Of a stretch of DNA of 33,462 bases, positions 24,511 to 32,068 are shown piece by piece. The notes under the pieces were generated by a model that saw only the letters and a list, made by a program, of their open reading frames with translations, had not been told where the DNA came from and did not search any database. Made by a program: the position numbers and the translations under genes. The number at the start of each line of letters is the position of its first letter. Position 1 is the first letter of the stretch. The DNA is from Lachnospiraceae bacterium (GTDB lineage: Bacteria; Bacillota; Clostridia; Lachnospirales; Lachnospiraceae): positions 1 through 33,462 of the forward strand of contig JAEEIK010000016.1 in the NCBI GenBank assembly GCA_016281335.1, in the 5' to 3' direction.

Positions 24511-25935
24511 CTATGCTTTCTTCGCAAGATATAAAATATATGTGTCCTTAAACACTACACGGTCTCCGGCCTCCTGTACCGCGCTTTTCAGTTTATTGAA
24601 GAACTCGTTTCGGATAGGATCAGGAATTACGATGTGGTCACAGTGTGTTCCGGAAAAGCTGACATATTCCTCCGCAGTGAACACCCGCTGCCCTTTGAAC
24701 TCAAAACGCTCAGCCTCCGAATATCCGTACTCAGGCGCTGCGGTATATTTGAATTTCCCATGTGTATACGGTATATCCGGTTTATAATACTTATCATAAA
24801 GAGCCTGTATCTTCTCATACAAAGCCTCGTTATCCGACTTATATTCCGATGAAGTCAGCATCATTGCAAGGATTCCGCCGGGGTTCAGAAGTTCAAAGGT
24901 CTTGGCAAATGCGATATCCTGTGGTATCCACTGGATCGTGGCTGCCGAATAGATCATATCAAATTTCATATCGCCGAAATCATGAGTGATGAAGTCATCA
25001 TTCACAATATTAAAATTGGGAAGCATGCCGTATTTCTCTATCATTTTACGGTACAGATGCTCACCGAGTTCGATAGCATGGTATTCGCATCCTGTACGGA
25101 GCACGGGCTCCGTTGCCTGCCCGGTTCCCGGACCGATCTCCAACACTCTCTTTCCGGGTCCTATTCCGGCCCGGTCATTTAAAAAATCAAAGAGTTCTTC
25201 ACTGTACCGCGGACGAAATTTATCAAACTCATCCGGTATTGTGTCAAATACTCTGCGAAACTCATCCTGTTCCAGCTCGTGAATATCGTCTTCCGTAATC
25301 AGGTGTAATTCTCTGTTCTCTACGCGGTAGATGTTTCCTATAATGTCAAACTTTCCGCCTTTGATAAAGAAAGCACTCATATCCTCCATGGCATAAACTA
25401 CACGGTTTTCAGACATTTTTAATGTCTGTTCGTATCGCCAGGTATCCTCCGGATCATGATGACAGCTCACAGTAATGTTTGTAAGTCCCAACCCGGGGAA
25501 CGGTTCCATGGATTCAAAGAAATCTATCGTATTCCTTGCCATATTCATTGAACCGGCGCTGACTCCGAAGATCGCTGCGTGACAGTCAAGCAATGCCTCG
25601 TAACAGTCCTTCTCTCTGATAAGCTCAAGCTGTTCCTCACAGACTCCGCCTCCCATAAGGAAGATACAGTCAGCGTTTTCCACAAGTAACTTTGCCTCGG
25701 AGGCTTCAGTGCGCTTATCGATCACGCAATGCTTTTCAAATGCCAGTCCCTGCTCGGCAAACATTTCATGCATCCCATCGCAATCGTCATCATTTTGCGC
25801 ATATTCAAGCGGACATGCGCTGATAAAAACGATGCTTTTACGCACAGTCAGTTCTTTGCGAAGCCGTTCTGTGATCTCTTCCGAAAAATGATGATCAGGA
25901 AACCCGCTGAATACAGCCAAAAAATCTTTTCTCAT
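24511..25935 (-). CDS. fusion of peptidase S51-like domain and SAM methyltransferase
   Basis: This is one continuous 474-aa frame with two unrelated domains. Residues 1-225 resemble the peptidase S51 / dipeptidase E class-I glutaminase fold: IFLMGGG (91-97), the nucleophile elbow IFGVSAGSM with S126, and SCHHDPED with candidate His 159/160. Residues 227-474 form a class I methyltransferase, opening with FRRVFDTIPDEFDKFRPRY, motif I VLEIGPGTGQ (264-273), and later FDMIYSAATIQWIP and LLNPGGILAMML. Both usually occur as separate proteins. The start has AGAAAGG upstream. It lies in a series with GNATs and aguA. The joint activity is unknown; a role in modifying or salvaging a small peptide-like compound is only a guess. 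Confidence 0.87.
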   Translation of the reverse strand: MRKDFLAVFSGFPDHHFSEEITERLRKELTVRKSIVFISACPLEYAQNDDDCDGMHEMFAEQGLAFEKHCVIDKRTEASEAKLLVENADCIFLMGGGVCEEQLELIREKDCYEALLDCHAAIFGVSAGSMNMARNTIDFFESMEPFPGLGLTNITVSCHHDPEDTWRYEQTLKMSENRVVYAMEDMSAFFIKGGKFDIIGNIYRVENRELHLITEDDIHELEQDEFRRVFDTIPDEFDKFRPRYSEELFDFLNDRAGIGPGKRVLEIGPGTGQATEPVLRTGCEYHAIELGEHLYRKMIEKYGMLPNFNIVNDDFITHDFGDMKFDMIYSAATIQWIPQDIAFAKTFELLNPGGILAMMLTSSEYKSDNEALYEKIQALYDKYYKPDIPYTHGKFKYTAAPEYGYSEAERFEFKGQRVFTAEEYVSFSGTHCDHIVIPDPIRNEFFNKLKSAVQEAGDRVVFKDTYILYLAKKA

Positions 25936-25965
25936 TTCTTTATAGCCTTTCTGTGTTCTGCAGCC

Positions 25966-26427
25966 TTATTTCAAATATACCACATATATCTGACAAGGGT
26001 TAGCCTCATCCCAGTATAAAGGAAACACTTCTAATTCCTTAAATCCGCAATTGATGTAAAAATGATTTGTCCTGTCATAGTCCTCGTACATTCCCATTTT
26101 TACGGTCTTAACCTGCATAAATTCATAGCCTTCAGCTCTGGCCTCTTCTTTAGCCTTTTCCACAAGCTGATGACCGATCCCATTTCTGTGGTATTCCTTA
26201 AGCACACCCATAACAGCAATTTCAACAGTAGCATTTCCTGTTTCTTTCAGGCACAGAAATCCCTTTACTTTACCGTCATCCTTCGCCGCAAGAAATGTCC
26301 AATCCACGCAATCTCTGATATAGCCTTCCCGGCTCTCTTCGACCTCAAACCATTCTTTCAATGATTCTAGCACTGTTCTTGCTATAAGCTGTTTTTCTTC
26401 TGCTTCCTTTACCTTAACTATCATCAT
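25966..26427 (-). CDS. GNAT-family N-acetyltransferase
   Basis: I use the ATG at 26427 (153 aa), 2 bp after the stop of the upstream GNAT, because a longer frame to 26550 would overlap that gene and has no GNAT content. The motif A is VLKEYHRNGIGHQLVEKAKE, with a clean R-x-G-I-G loop, and motif B is HFYINCGFKELEVFPLYWDE. The latter end (FPLYWDEANPCQIYV) matches a common subgroup of Firmicutes GNATs. Substrate unknown. It is probably translated with the neighbour upstream. Confidence 0.88.
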   Translation of the reverse strand: MMIVKVKEAEEKQLIARTVLESLKEWFEVEESREGYIRDCVDWTFLAAKDDGKVKGFLCLKETGNATVEIAVMGVLKEYHRNGIGHQLVEKAKEEARAEGYEFMQVKTVKMGMYEDYDRTNHFYINCGFKELEVFPLYWDEANPCQIYVVYLK

Positions 26428-26428
26428 T

Positions 26429-26881
26429 CTACCCCCGGGTAAGAACCATCCCCTCTTTCGAATCAACAAAACCGAGTTTTTTATACAAATGACGTCCCGC
26501 CTCTGTTGCATCAAGGCTGATCTCCGTGACACCGCGTGCCCATGCTTCATCTATCAGCATCGACACCATTTTCTTTGCTATGCCCTGTCTTTGCCATTCT
26601 TTCATCGTATATACATTCATAAGATGAGCACGTTTTCCCGTTGGGTGCGAAAATGTCGGCATCATGTATATGTAGCATATTGTTGCACAACCTATAACAC
26701 GTTCACCATCCATTGCAAGTACAGTGGTATGATCTCCGTTTTTAAAATACTCTCTGCTGTTTTCAATGATCTCATCACTGTATTCATAAGCAGGATCAAG
26801 ATCATTTACCACCCTAAGCACTTCAAGACGACTGCTCATTAATAGTTCTATATCATCAGATGTAGCAATCCTAATATCCAT
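26429..26881 (-). CDS. GNAT-family N-acetyltransferase
   Basis: This 150-aa single-domain GNAT opens with IRIATSDDIELLMSSRLEVL, carries MNVYTMKEWQRQGIAKKMV as motif A (R-Q-G-I-A) and HLYKKLGF as motif B. A GGGAGAG site lies about 10 bases before the ATG. It is the first gene after a 110-bp gap that holds a perfect -10 box, and overlaps no gene. It probably begins the minus-strand series that runs to aguA. Substrate unknown; tandem GNATs with different C-termini suggest separate substrates rather than duplication. Confidence 0.88.
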   Translation of the reverse strand: MDIRIATSDDIELLMSSRLEVLRVVNDLDPAYEYSDEIIENSREYFKNGDHTTVLAMDGERVIGCATICYIYMMPTFSHPTGKRAHLMNVYTMKEWQRQGIAKKMVSMLIDEAWARGVTEISLDATEAGRHLYKKLGFVDSKEGMVLTRG

Positions 26882-26968
26882 AGCAACAGTACTCTCCCTT
26901 ATCTCTTTCCTCGATTATGATCAAGATCACCATTTACGGCAAATTGATAAGCCGCTAACCTCATATCT

Positions 26969-26974
26969 ATTATA
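26969..26974 (-). promoter_or_regulatory. -10 box of a possible promoter for the GNAT-to-aguA series
   Basis: A perfect TATAAT (26974-26969) lies in the 110-bp gap 88 bp before the GNAT start at 26881; no good -35 is seen. The leader also holds the palindrome TGATCAAGATCA (26918-26929), a possible operator. Confidence 0.35.
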
Positions 26975-26991
26975 CCTCTTAAAGACTATCA

Positions 26992-27642
26992 TTACCTTTG
27001 AAACTGTTTACCGAAGTTTTTCAGATAGTATTCGTACTCTTCTTTCCGCGCATAAATAAATGCATACTGAGCATTCATTTTTTCTTTGCGTAACATTGAC
27101 AAAACATCTTTTCGGTGCAATACATGAAACTTTCGGTCTTCGAACAAAATGATAAGCGGCGTATCTTTGAAATTTACTTCATCGAGATCTTTCGCATCTT
27201 CATTATCATCATCTATCAGGCGCAGCGGTATCCTCACAAGTTCAGACAAAAAGTACCTGTCACTGTCCGGCACTTCCAATCCTTTGGATTCAAGACAGAT
27301 ACGTACCCATTCTTCTCCCAGTCCGGCATTTGAATACTGTCCTGCGGAATAAACAGAGGGTGAATACTCAGGAAGCATCACTTTCTTTCCGTACACGATC
27401 TTTTTTATGGTCTCCGGAGAAAGAAAAAACTCTTCTGCAATTTCCATTATAGATCTCCCTGTCGAATACCGGTTCAGGATCGCAGTGTTTCTCTTATTCA
27501 GTTTTTCACGATATCCGGATGCTTCTCCCCAACCTTCCCGCTTACTGCGTTTGGGAATGTAAATCGCCTTTCCTTCCGCGTATTTCTGCACTTCCGCAAG
27601 AAGACTTGCGGGGAGAATATCCTTGGCATTTTCATATTGCAT
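26992..27642 (-). CDS. CD3324-family HTH protein with a long C-terminal extension
   Basis: The first 90 residues match the CD3324 family of small Clostridia proteins: NAKDILPASLLAEVQKYAEG, IYIPKRSKREGWGEASGYRE, and a helix-turn-helix IAEEFFLSPETIKKIVY. Family members that I know are about 90 aa. This one continues to 216 aa with an extra domain from about residue 100 (GEEWVRICLESKGLEVPDSD), which ends KNFGKQFQR. The extra part is mixed alpha/beta with no known motif. Its start is one base after the stop of the APH-like gene, so the two are one unit. DNA binding is likely; targets are not visible. Confidence 0.75.
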   Translation of the reverse strand: MQYENAKDILPASLLAEVQKYAEGKAIYIPKRSKREGWGEASGYREKLNKRNTAILNRYSTGRSIMEIAEEFFLSPETIKKIVYGKKVMLPEYSPSVYSAGQYSNAGLGEEWVRICLESKGLEVPDSDRYFLSELVRIPLRLIDDDNEDAKDLDEVNFKDTPLIILFEDRKFHVLHRKDVLSMLRKEKMNAQYAFIYARKEEYEYYLKNFGKQFQR

Positions 27643-27643
27643 T

Positions 27644-28354
27644 TTAATCCGCCAGTTTGTTCATTCGGTCTTCAAGTTCATTTATTGACCTGGTAATGGA
27701 TTCACAGGATACCAGATCATCAATGGAAGCATGCCACATCAGCGTATGGATACCCTTAAAATATGCCATGCATAAGAAACGTTCCCTGAAGTTCTTTATC
27801 TCTATGTTTTTCTTCTTTGCATATTCATAAAGTTTCTCAGGGACTAGCAGATACGGCTTGTTAAGATCCAGTATCGCAAAATCCATCAGGAAATCCATGA
27901 TCCCGGCGCGTCCCCAATCAGCGCAGTATGTTTTTCCGGCATCATCTACCAGCATGTTACAAAAGAAAGTATTGTTGTTTGCCAGGAATCTCTGACCCTC
28001 ACAGAAATCCGCATACTGCATTACTTTTGCATAGATCCTGTCAAAATAATCCTTCTTCAGAAAAGTGGTTCCAAACATCTTGGTCCAGTTATGCCAATAG
28101 CCTTCCTGTTTCTCATCGAAAGTCTCTTCTACAAACTCTTTAAATGATTTAAAAGGAGCTTCGTTGTTTTCATCGAATTCTCCGTATCCGGCTATACCGT
28201 TGATATCCGTGGCAGCTATCTCAAAGATCATCTCAAAAAAGTTTTCGTAATTCTTTTCAAACTCTTCTACAGACAATTCATCGGCATTTCTGCCCTTGGG
28301 GCTAAGATTGATCCTGTCCCCCGTCAGGTTTCTTATAAAAATATCTCTGTTCAT
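27644..28354 (-). CDS. APH-like protein, truncated and probably catalytically inactive
   Basis: The 236-aa product resembles the C-terminal lobe of aminoglycoside phosphotransferases. The stretch FFCNMLVDDAGKTYCADWGR (about residues 128-147) lines up with the catalytic and Mg-binding loops, with the DxD/DFG-like Asp in ADWGRAGIMDFLMDFAILDL. Where active enzymes have HGDxxxxN, this protein reads NNNTFFCN, so the catalytic Asp and His are both Asn. The N-terminal ATP-binding lobe is short or absent. It may be a pseudokinase or a decayed resistance gene. GAGGAT precedes the ATG. It is co-transcribed with the CD3324-like gene. Confidence 0.65.
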   Translation of the reverse strand: MNRDIFIRNLTGDRINLSPKGRNADELSVEEFEKNYENFFEMIFEIAATDINGIAGYGEFDENNEAPFKSFKEFVEETFDEKQEGYWHNWTKMFGTTFLKKDYFDRIYAKVMQYADFCEGQRFLANNNTFFCNMLVDDAGKTYCADWGRAGIMDFLMDFAILDLNKPYLLVPEKLYEYAKKKNIEIKNFRERFLCMAYFKGIHTLMWHASIDDLVSCESITRSINELEDRMNKLAD

Positions 28355-28480
28355 GTTTTTATCCTCATCTTTAATGTGTACGTTTTATGGTTACTACAGG
28401 CGCCTTACATAAAGAATCATAACAGAAGACGATACTATATCAAATAGACAGAATATTTATAATCAAAGAATACCTAATAT

Positions 28481-28520
28481 GTTCAAAAACGAACCACTAA
28501 CCCCGTCCCCGTGGGTCACA
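28481..28520. repeat. REP-like GC-rich palindrome arm
   Basis: This 40-bp element starts with a small hairpin GTTC-AAAAAC-GAAC (28481-28494). One long GC-rich arm follows, CACTAACCCCGTCCCCGTGG and then GTCAC. Such CCCACGGGGACGG elements recur as paired palindromes in many Clostridia genomes, with REP-associated transposases as likely movers. Only one arm is present here. It shares the 9-mer CACGGGGAC with the xfp terminator at 16586. It contains the stop codon of the Nudix/serine-hydrolase gene. Confidence 0.55.
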
Positions 28521-30006
28521 ATGCCGCAAGTTGTTCCACTCCGGACTCCGTCTGATCCACACCGGGATCTTTGTTTGTCATCACAACGGATATCTCCCCC
28601 GTCGAGTGATTCATTTTGATCATACTCTGTCCGTTTTCTCCCCAGCCCTGCATTACAAGGGTATCATCGCCCCGCAGGAACAGACCAAGGCCAACCCATG
28701 AAAAACTCTCTGCCGGTCTGATCATTTCCAGTGCTGCTTCCTTCTTTAATAATGAACTCCTGCCATTTATCGCCATGATAAACTCTTTTGCTATAACCAT
28801 CAGTTCACCCGGTGTGCTCCATAAACCTGAAGCAGCAAGATCCGGAATCTGAGGATATTTTCCCGGAATCAAAGCGCCTTCGTTATCATATCCTGCGACC
28901 ATATTTTGATTCTTTTCCCGAAGTTCAAGATTCCGAATCGTCGCAAAGAAAGTCTTCTTAAGGCCCAACGGTTCAAAGATATATTTCGCTACAACTTCTT
29001 CAAAACTGCAATGTGTGATATCTTCAATCATCAATTGAAGTACACAATAACCCGCATCACTATATTCAAACGCTGTTCCCGCCGGTTTTACCGCCATTGT
29101 CCGCCGTTTGTTATATGCAGTCCTTCCTTCCAGAATGTCCAGTAACCCAATCTCATGATCATTACGCCTTAGTCCGTAAAATGAATCTTCCCCATCGATG
29201 ATCCCGGATGTATGACTGAGGATCGATCTTATCGTTGCATCGCTTTCTTTTTCTTCCGATGTAAGCAGCTTCCACTGATCAAGATAACGGTTGACAGGTT
29301 CGTCAATATTCAGCAGTTCCTGTTGCTGAAGCCTCATCACAGTTATTGCAGTAATAAACTTAGATATCGAGCAGGCCGGAAAAACCGTATTTCCATCCAC
29401 AGGAATACCGTTTTCCTTATCGGCATCCCCGTTGTATTTCAAGATCTCTCTTCCGGCTGCATCCCTGTATGCACAGCTTACTCCCGGAAAACGTTCGTAG
29501 ATCTGTCTTTCAGGACTTTCAGAGTCGAGCTTCATATACTCCTTAAGCGCTATATATTCACGCTGATAAGAACCTCTTTTTTCTTCACTTATATCAGCAT
29601 ATGATTCATGTTTAGAGAACAGCTCGATAGCATCCTGCAACAAGATCCATTCCGGCTGTACTCCGCGACGTTTTTCCGCATCGGTAAGTTTCATCTGTCC
29701 TTTTCCGCTCACTTCACAAACAAAGAAATACCCCGAATATCGATATTCTTCGTAATACTCATTCATAAAAAGGAACGGTCTGAGTGGGCGTACAATGAAC
29801 CCCGTCTCTTCCTCGACCTCACGGATCACACAATCTTCAGAAGTCTCACCTTCTTCCAGTCCGCCTCCCGGAAGCAGCCACCAGCCTGAGTTTAATTCGT
29901 GCGTAAGAAGGATCTTTCCGTTCTTCACTACTACTGCCCGACAGCCTTCACGTGTTTTTGTATAGTTTTCAAACCGGTTTGCGCCAAGTATTTCTACAGT
30001 CTTCAT
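28516..30006 (-). CDS. Nudix hydrolase fused to serine hydrolase (beta-lactamase family)
   Basis: This is a single 496-aa frame. Residues 1-160 are a Nudix hydrolase with a canonical box (G48 x5 E54 x7 REVEEETGF to F70), which would cleave nucleoside diphosphates linked to another group. Residues 165-496 are a beta-lactamase/DD-peptidase-type hydrolase: SISK with S213 and K216 (SxxK), then YSD (Y315) in place of Y-x-N, and MQGWGENGQ as third motif. No signal peptide is seen, so it is cytoplasmic, unlike most penicillin-binding enzymes. The end (DPGVDQTESGVEQLAAL) is a little short for the family, because the stop lies inside a REP-like repeat. It is the last gene of the AraC-led operon. Confidence 0.88.
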   Translation of the reverse strand: MKTVEILGANRFENYTKTREGCRAVVVKNGKILLTHELNSGWWLLPGGGLEEGETSEDCVIREVEEETGFIVRPLRPFLFMNEYYEEYRYSGYFFVCEVSGKGQMKLTDAEKRRGVQPEWILLQDAIELFSKHESYADISEEKRGSYQREYIALKEYMKLDSESPERQIYERFPGVSCAYRDAAGREILKYNGDADKENGIPVDGNTVFPACSISKFITAITVMRLQQQELLNIDEPVNRYLDQWKLLTSEEKESDATIRSILSHTSGIIDGEDSFYGLRRNDHEIGLLDILEGRTAYNKRRTMAVKPAGTAFEYSDAGYCVLQLMIEDITHCSFEEVVAKYIFEPLGLKKTFFATIRNLELREKNQNMVAGYDNEGALIPGKYPQIPDLAASGLWSTPGELMVIAKEFIMAINGRSSLLKKEAALEMIRPAESFSWVGLGLFLRGDDTLVMQGWGENGQSMIKMNHSTGEISVVMTNKDPGVDQTESGVEQLAAL

Positions 30007-30010
30007 GTTA

Positions 30011-30097
30011 TTATCCTCTCACATGCCTGACACGTCCGAACTGTCTGTCACCCAGCATTACTCTCTTCACCATAAGCAAATCCATAAGACCATCCAT
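30011..30097 (-). CDS. possible small protein (28 aa) in the AraC-led operon
   Basis: The ATG overlaps the stop of the DinB-DUF3795 gene as TGATG, and the TAA is 4 bp before the ATG of the Nudix fusion. The frame so exactly fills the 90-bp gap that coupled translation is likely. The product MDGLMDLLMVKRVMLGDRQF then GRVRHVRG is basic and amphipathic. It may be a true small protein, a coupling leader or a remnant. No independent ribosome site is seen. Confidence 0.35.
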   Translation of the reverse strand: MDGLMDLLMVKRVMLGDRQFGRVRHVRG

Positions 30098-31152
30098 CAG
30101 TTTTCTTCCAATATACGAAGTGCTTCTTTATAGTCCTGTCCTATGATTTCCTGCACTTTTTCAAATTCATATTTCTCATGTAATCTTGTCTGGACCTTCA
30201 GGAATTCCTTCTTTCCATACTTCCTTATATACAGAGACTGCGCTTTCGCGGCATTTGCCCCGTCATTTGACGATACATAGAATCCCTTTTCACAGTTTTC
30301 AATATTATCGCATTCGTAGCATCCGTCTATATTTTTCTCGTTGCAGCACTTTACATTGGGACATATCCTGTCTTCTGAATATACGGCAAAGGAACAGGTA
30401 TTATACTCTGTTCTGCAGCCTCCGCACCACTCTCCAAGGAAACAATGATTACAGGATAAACCGCATATAGCGACAGGGTCCAAGCCCTTTCTTGCAAGCT
30501 TACAAAGCCTGTTTTTTATCCGCTGCATTGCTTCAATATGCATGATCCAATGGCGTGAAAAAGGCATCTGAATAAGTCCTTTTATATCCTTGCCGCACCA
30601 GTAGTCAATCAGCCAGAATGCGTTTTCATCCTCACTGACGCACTTGCTTTCTATCAGTTTCTGTTTTGTATCCTCATTGAATTTTCTTTTTAAATCTCTG
30701 TATTGTAATTGTAAAAGGATCTTATCACTTGAATCTTTTACAGCCTTTGCATATCGATATAATTCCTGCACTTTCAATTTTTTTGAAAACTCAGCTATAT
30801 CTTCGCCTTCAAGTTCATTCCCGGTTGTGATGATCGGTGACCCGGTCTTCTTAAGAAACTTTTCACGAAACAGTATCTGCTCATCCTCTGCGATCATCTC
30901 ATGAGCCACGATATCTTCTATTCTGAAAATATGCCAGATGGAATACGCAAGAGTTTTGCTGTGATATCCCTTTGCTCCTGCGAACGGCAGCTGATAAAAA
31001 GCCTTATCGGGATATCCTTCAACTATCCAGCTTATCTGTTGAAACAATTCTTCTCTGAATTCTATCAGTTTCCGGATAGCTTCACCAAAAGTAGCTTCTT
31101 TTGACAACAATTTTTGTATTTCCTTATTTTTCTCCGACCAATTCTTATCCAT
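30097..31152 (-). CDS. DinB-like domain fused to Cys-rich DUF3795 domain
   Basis: The start is the ATG at 31152 (351 aa), with AGGAGG about 10 bases upstream; the frame to 31215 overlaps the upstream gene. The N-terminal part (about 15-220) is a DinB-like four-helix metalloenzyme: the first His in SIWHIFRIEDIVAHEM and the HxxxH of RHWIMHIEAM. The C-terminal part carries the DUF3795 pattern CGLSCNHCFLGEWCGGC with more Cys pairs to CDNIENC, which should bind zinc or an iron-sulphur cluster. DinB proteins in Firmicutes often act as thiol-dependent transferases. The fusion suggests a redox or thiol detoxification role, as inference. Confidence 0.8.
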   Translation of the reverse strand: MDKNWSEKNKEIQKLLSKEATFGEAIRKLIEFREELFQQISWIVEGYPDKAFYQLPFAGAKGYHSKTLAYSIWHIFRIEDIVAHEMIAEDEQILFREKFLKKTGSPIITTGNELEGEDIAEFSKKLKVQELYRYAKAVKDSSDKILLQLQYRDLKRKFNEDTKQKLIESKCVSEDENAFWLIDYWCGKDIKGLIQMPFSRHWIMHIEAMQRIKNRLCKLARKGLDPVAICGLSCNHCFLGEWCGGCRTEYNTCSFAVYSEDRICPNVKCCNEKNIDGCYECDNIENCEKGFYVSSNDGANAAKAQSLYIRKYGKKEFLKVQTRLHEKYEFEKVQEIIGQDYKEALRILEEN

Positions 31153-31175
31153 ATCTGTTTCCCTCCTCCTGATCC

Positions 31176-32051
31176 CTAGGTTTCCCTCGCCATATACGCG
31201 TATAGCGTTACCCACTTGTTTTCTTCGCCCACGTTACCGGCCTTGAATGCAGGTACGCTTTTGGATGCTGTCAGGACGTATCTGCTGTTTTCCAGCCTGT
31301 GCTTATCCAGCACTTTGCATCCGGCCTGCATAGCCTTCGATTTCGGCTTGCATCCCAGTATGCGCAGGGCGTAAACAATCTGCTGCGCTCCAATCTTGAT
31401 GGGATCGGGCGGATAGAACGTCCCTAACATCACGTCCACCATAGGCGTTTGCATATCGTCTGTCCGGTAGAAAATGTTTCGCTTGGTAAAATAATGTATC
31501 AAGGCGTCTGCGCATTCAGGCTTGTATCCCTGAAGTGATAGTTCCGCAACCAGTAAAAGATACTCCACTGTCAGCCTTGCGCAGCTCTTATGGGACTTTC
31601 TGGGATCATTTATCTTTTTGTTGGTACTGATGCACCCAAAGCCCCCGTCGTCTTTGATAAGCCTAAGAACAGAATCAATCTCATTCTTAACGATATCTTC
31701 CGTATAATATCCCAGCTTGACAAGATTCCTGAGCAGAAGCGGCTCACCGCACAGCATTTTAAAGCCTGTACTTTCGATCAAAGCGAAGACCTCGCTGTCA
31801 ATATCCTTTCCGATATCCTCTCTGGTCAGTCCCCACTCGGCAAAAGCCATGATCGCATCATACTTGTCCCATTGCTTGTCTTTCTTTAATTTCTTAAGCC
31901 CCCTCTCATATACCTTGCTGCCAAGCAGTTCCTTTTTGCAATTGACAACACTTTCATCGTCTTCCGACAGTTTTTTGTATTCCTTCAAGGTTCTGAGTCT
32001 TACTTCCGGATTATTATCTTCCAGAAGCCAATCCAAAACAGTTTGATCCAT
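31176..32051 (-). CDS. prenyltransferase-like alpha-alpha toroid protein
   Basis: I chose the ATG at 32051 (291 aa) with AGGAGGG upstream; the longer frame to 32141 overlaps the AraC gene. The protein opens DQTVLDWLLEDNNPEVRLRT, as in Firmicutes proteins with prenyltransferase / squalene-cyclase-like helical repeats. Repeats include DGGFGCISTNKK and ARLTVEYLLLVAELSLQGYK. No DDxxD or DxDD acid cluster typical of cyclases is visible, so catalytic activity is doubtful. It sits between the AraC regulator (17-bp gap) and the DinB fusion (23-bp gap). Role unknown. Confidence 0.7.
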   Translation of the reverse strand: MDQTVLDWLLEDNNPEVRLRTLKEYKKLSEDDESVVNCKKELLGSKVYERGLKKLKKDKQWDKYDAIMAFAEWGLTREDIGKDIDSEVFALIESTGFKMLCGEPLLLRNLVKLGYYTEDIVKNEIDSVLRLIKDDGGFGCISTNKKINDPRKSHKSCARLTVEYLLLVAELSLQGYKPECADALIHYFTKRNIFYRTDDMQTPMVDVMLGTFYPPDPIKIGAQQIVYALRILGCKPKSKAMQAGCKVLDKHRLENSRYVLTASKSVPAFKAGNVGEENKWVTLYAYMARET

Positions 32052-32068
32052 TCTACTGCCCTCCTTGC

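Noticed and set aside
26428..26550. N-terminal extension of the GNAT at 25966
   Set aside because: It would overlap the upstream GNAT gene in another frame and carries no GNAT sequence.
31153..31215. Longer start for the DinB-DUF3795 gene
   Set aside because: It overlaps the toroid gene and lies before the AGGAGG that serves the ATG at 31152.
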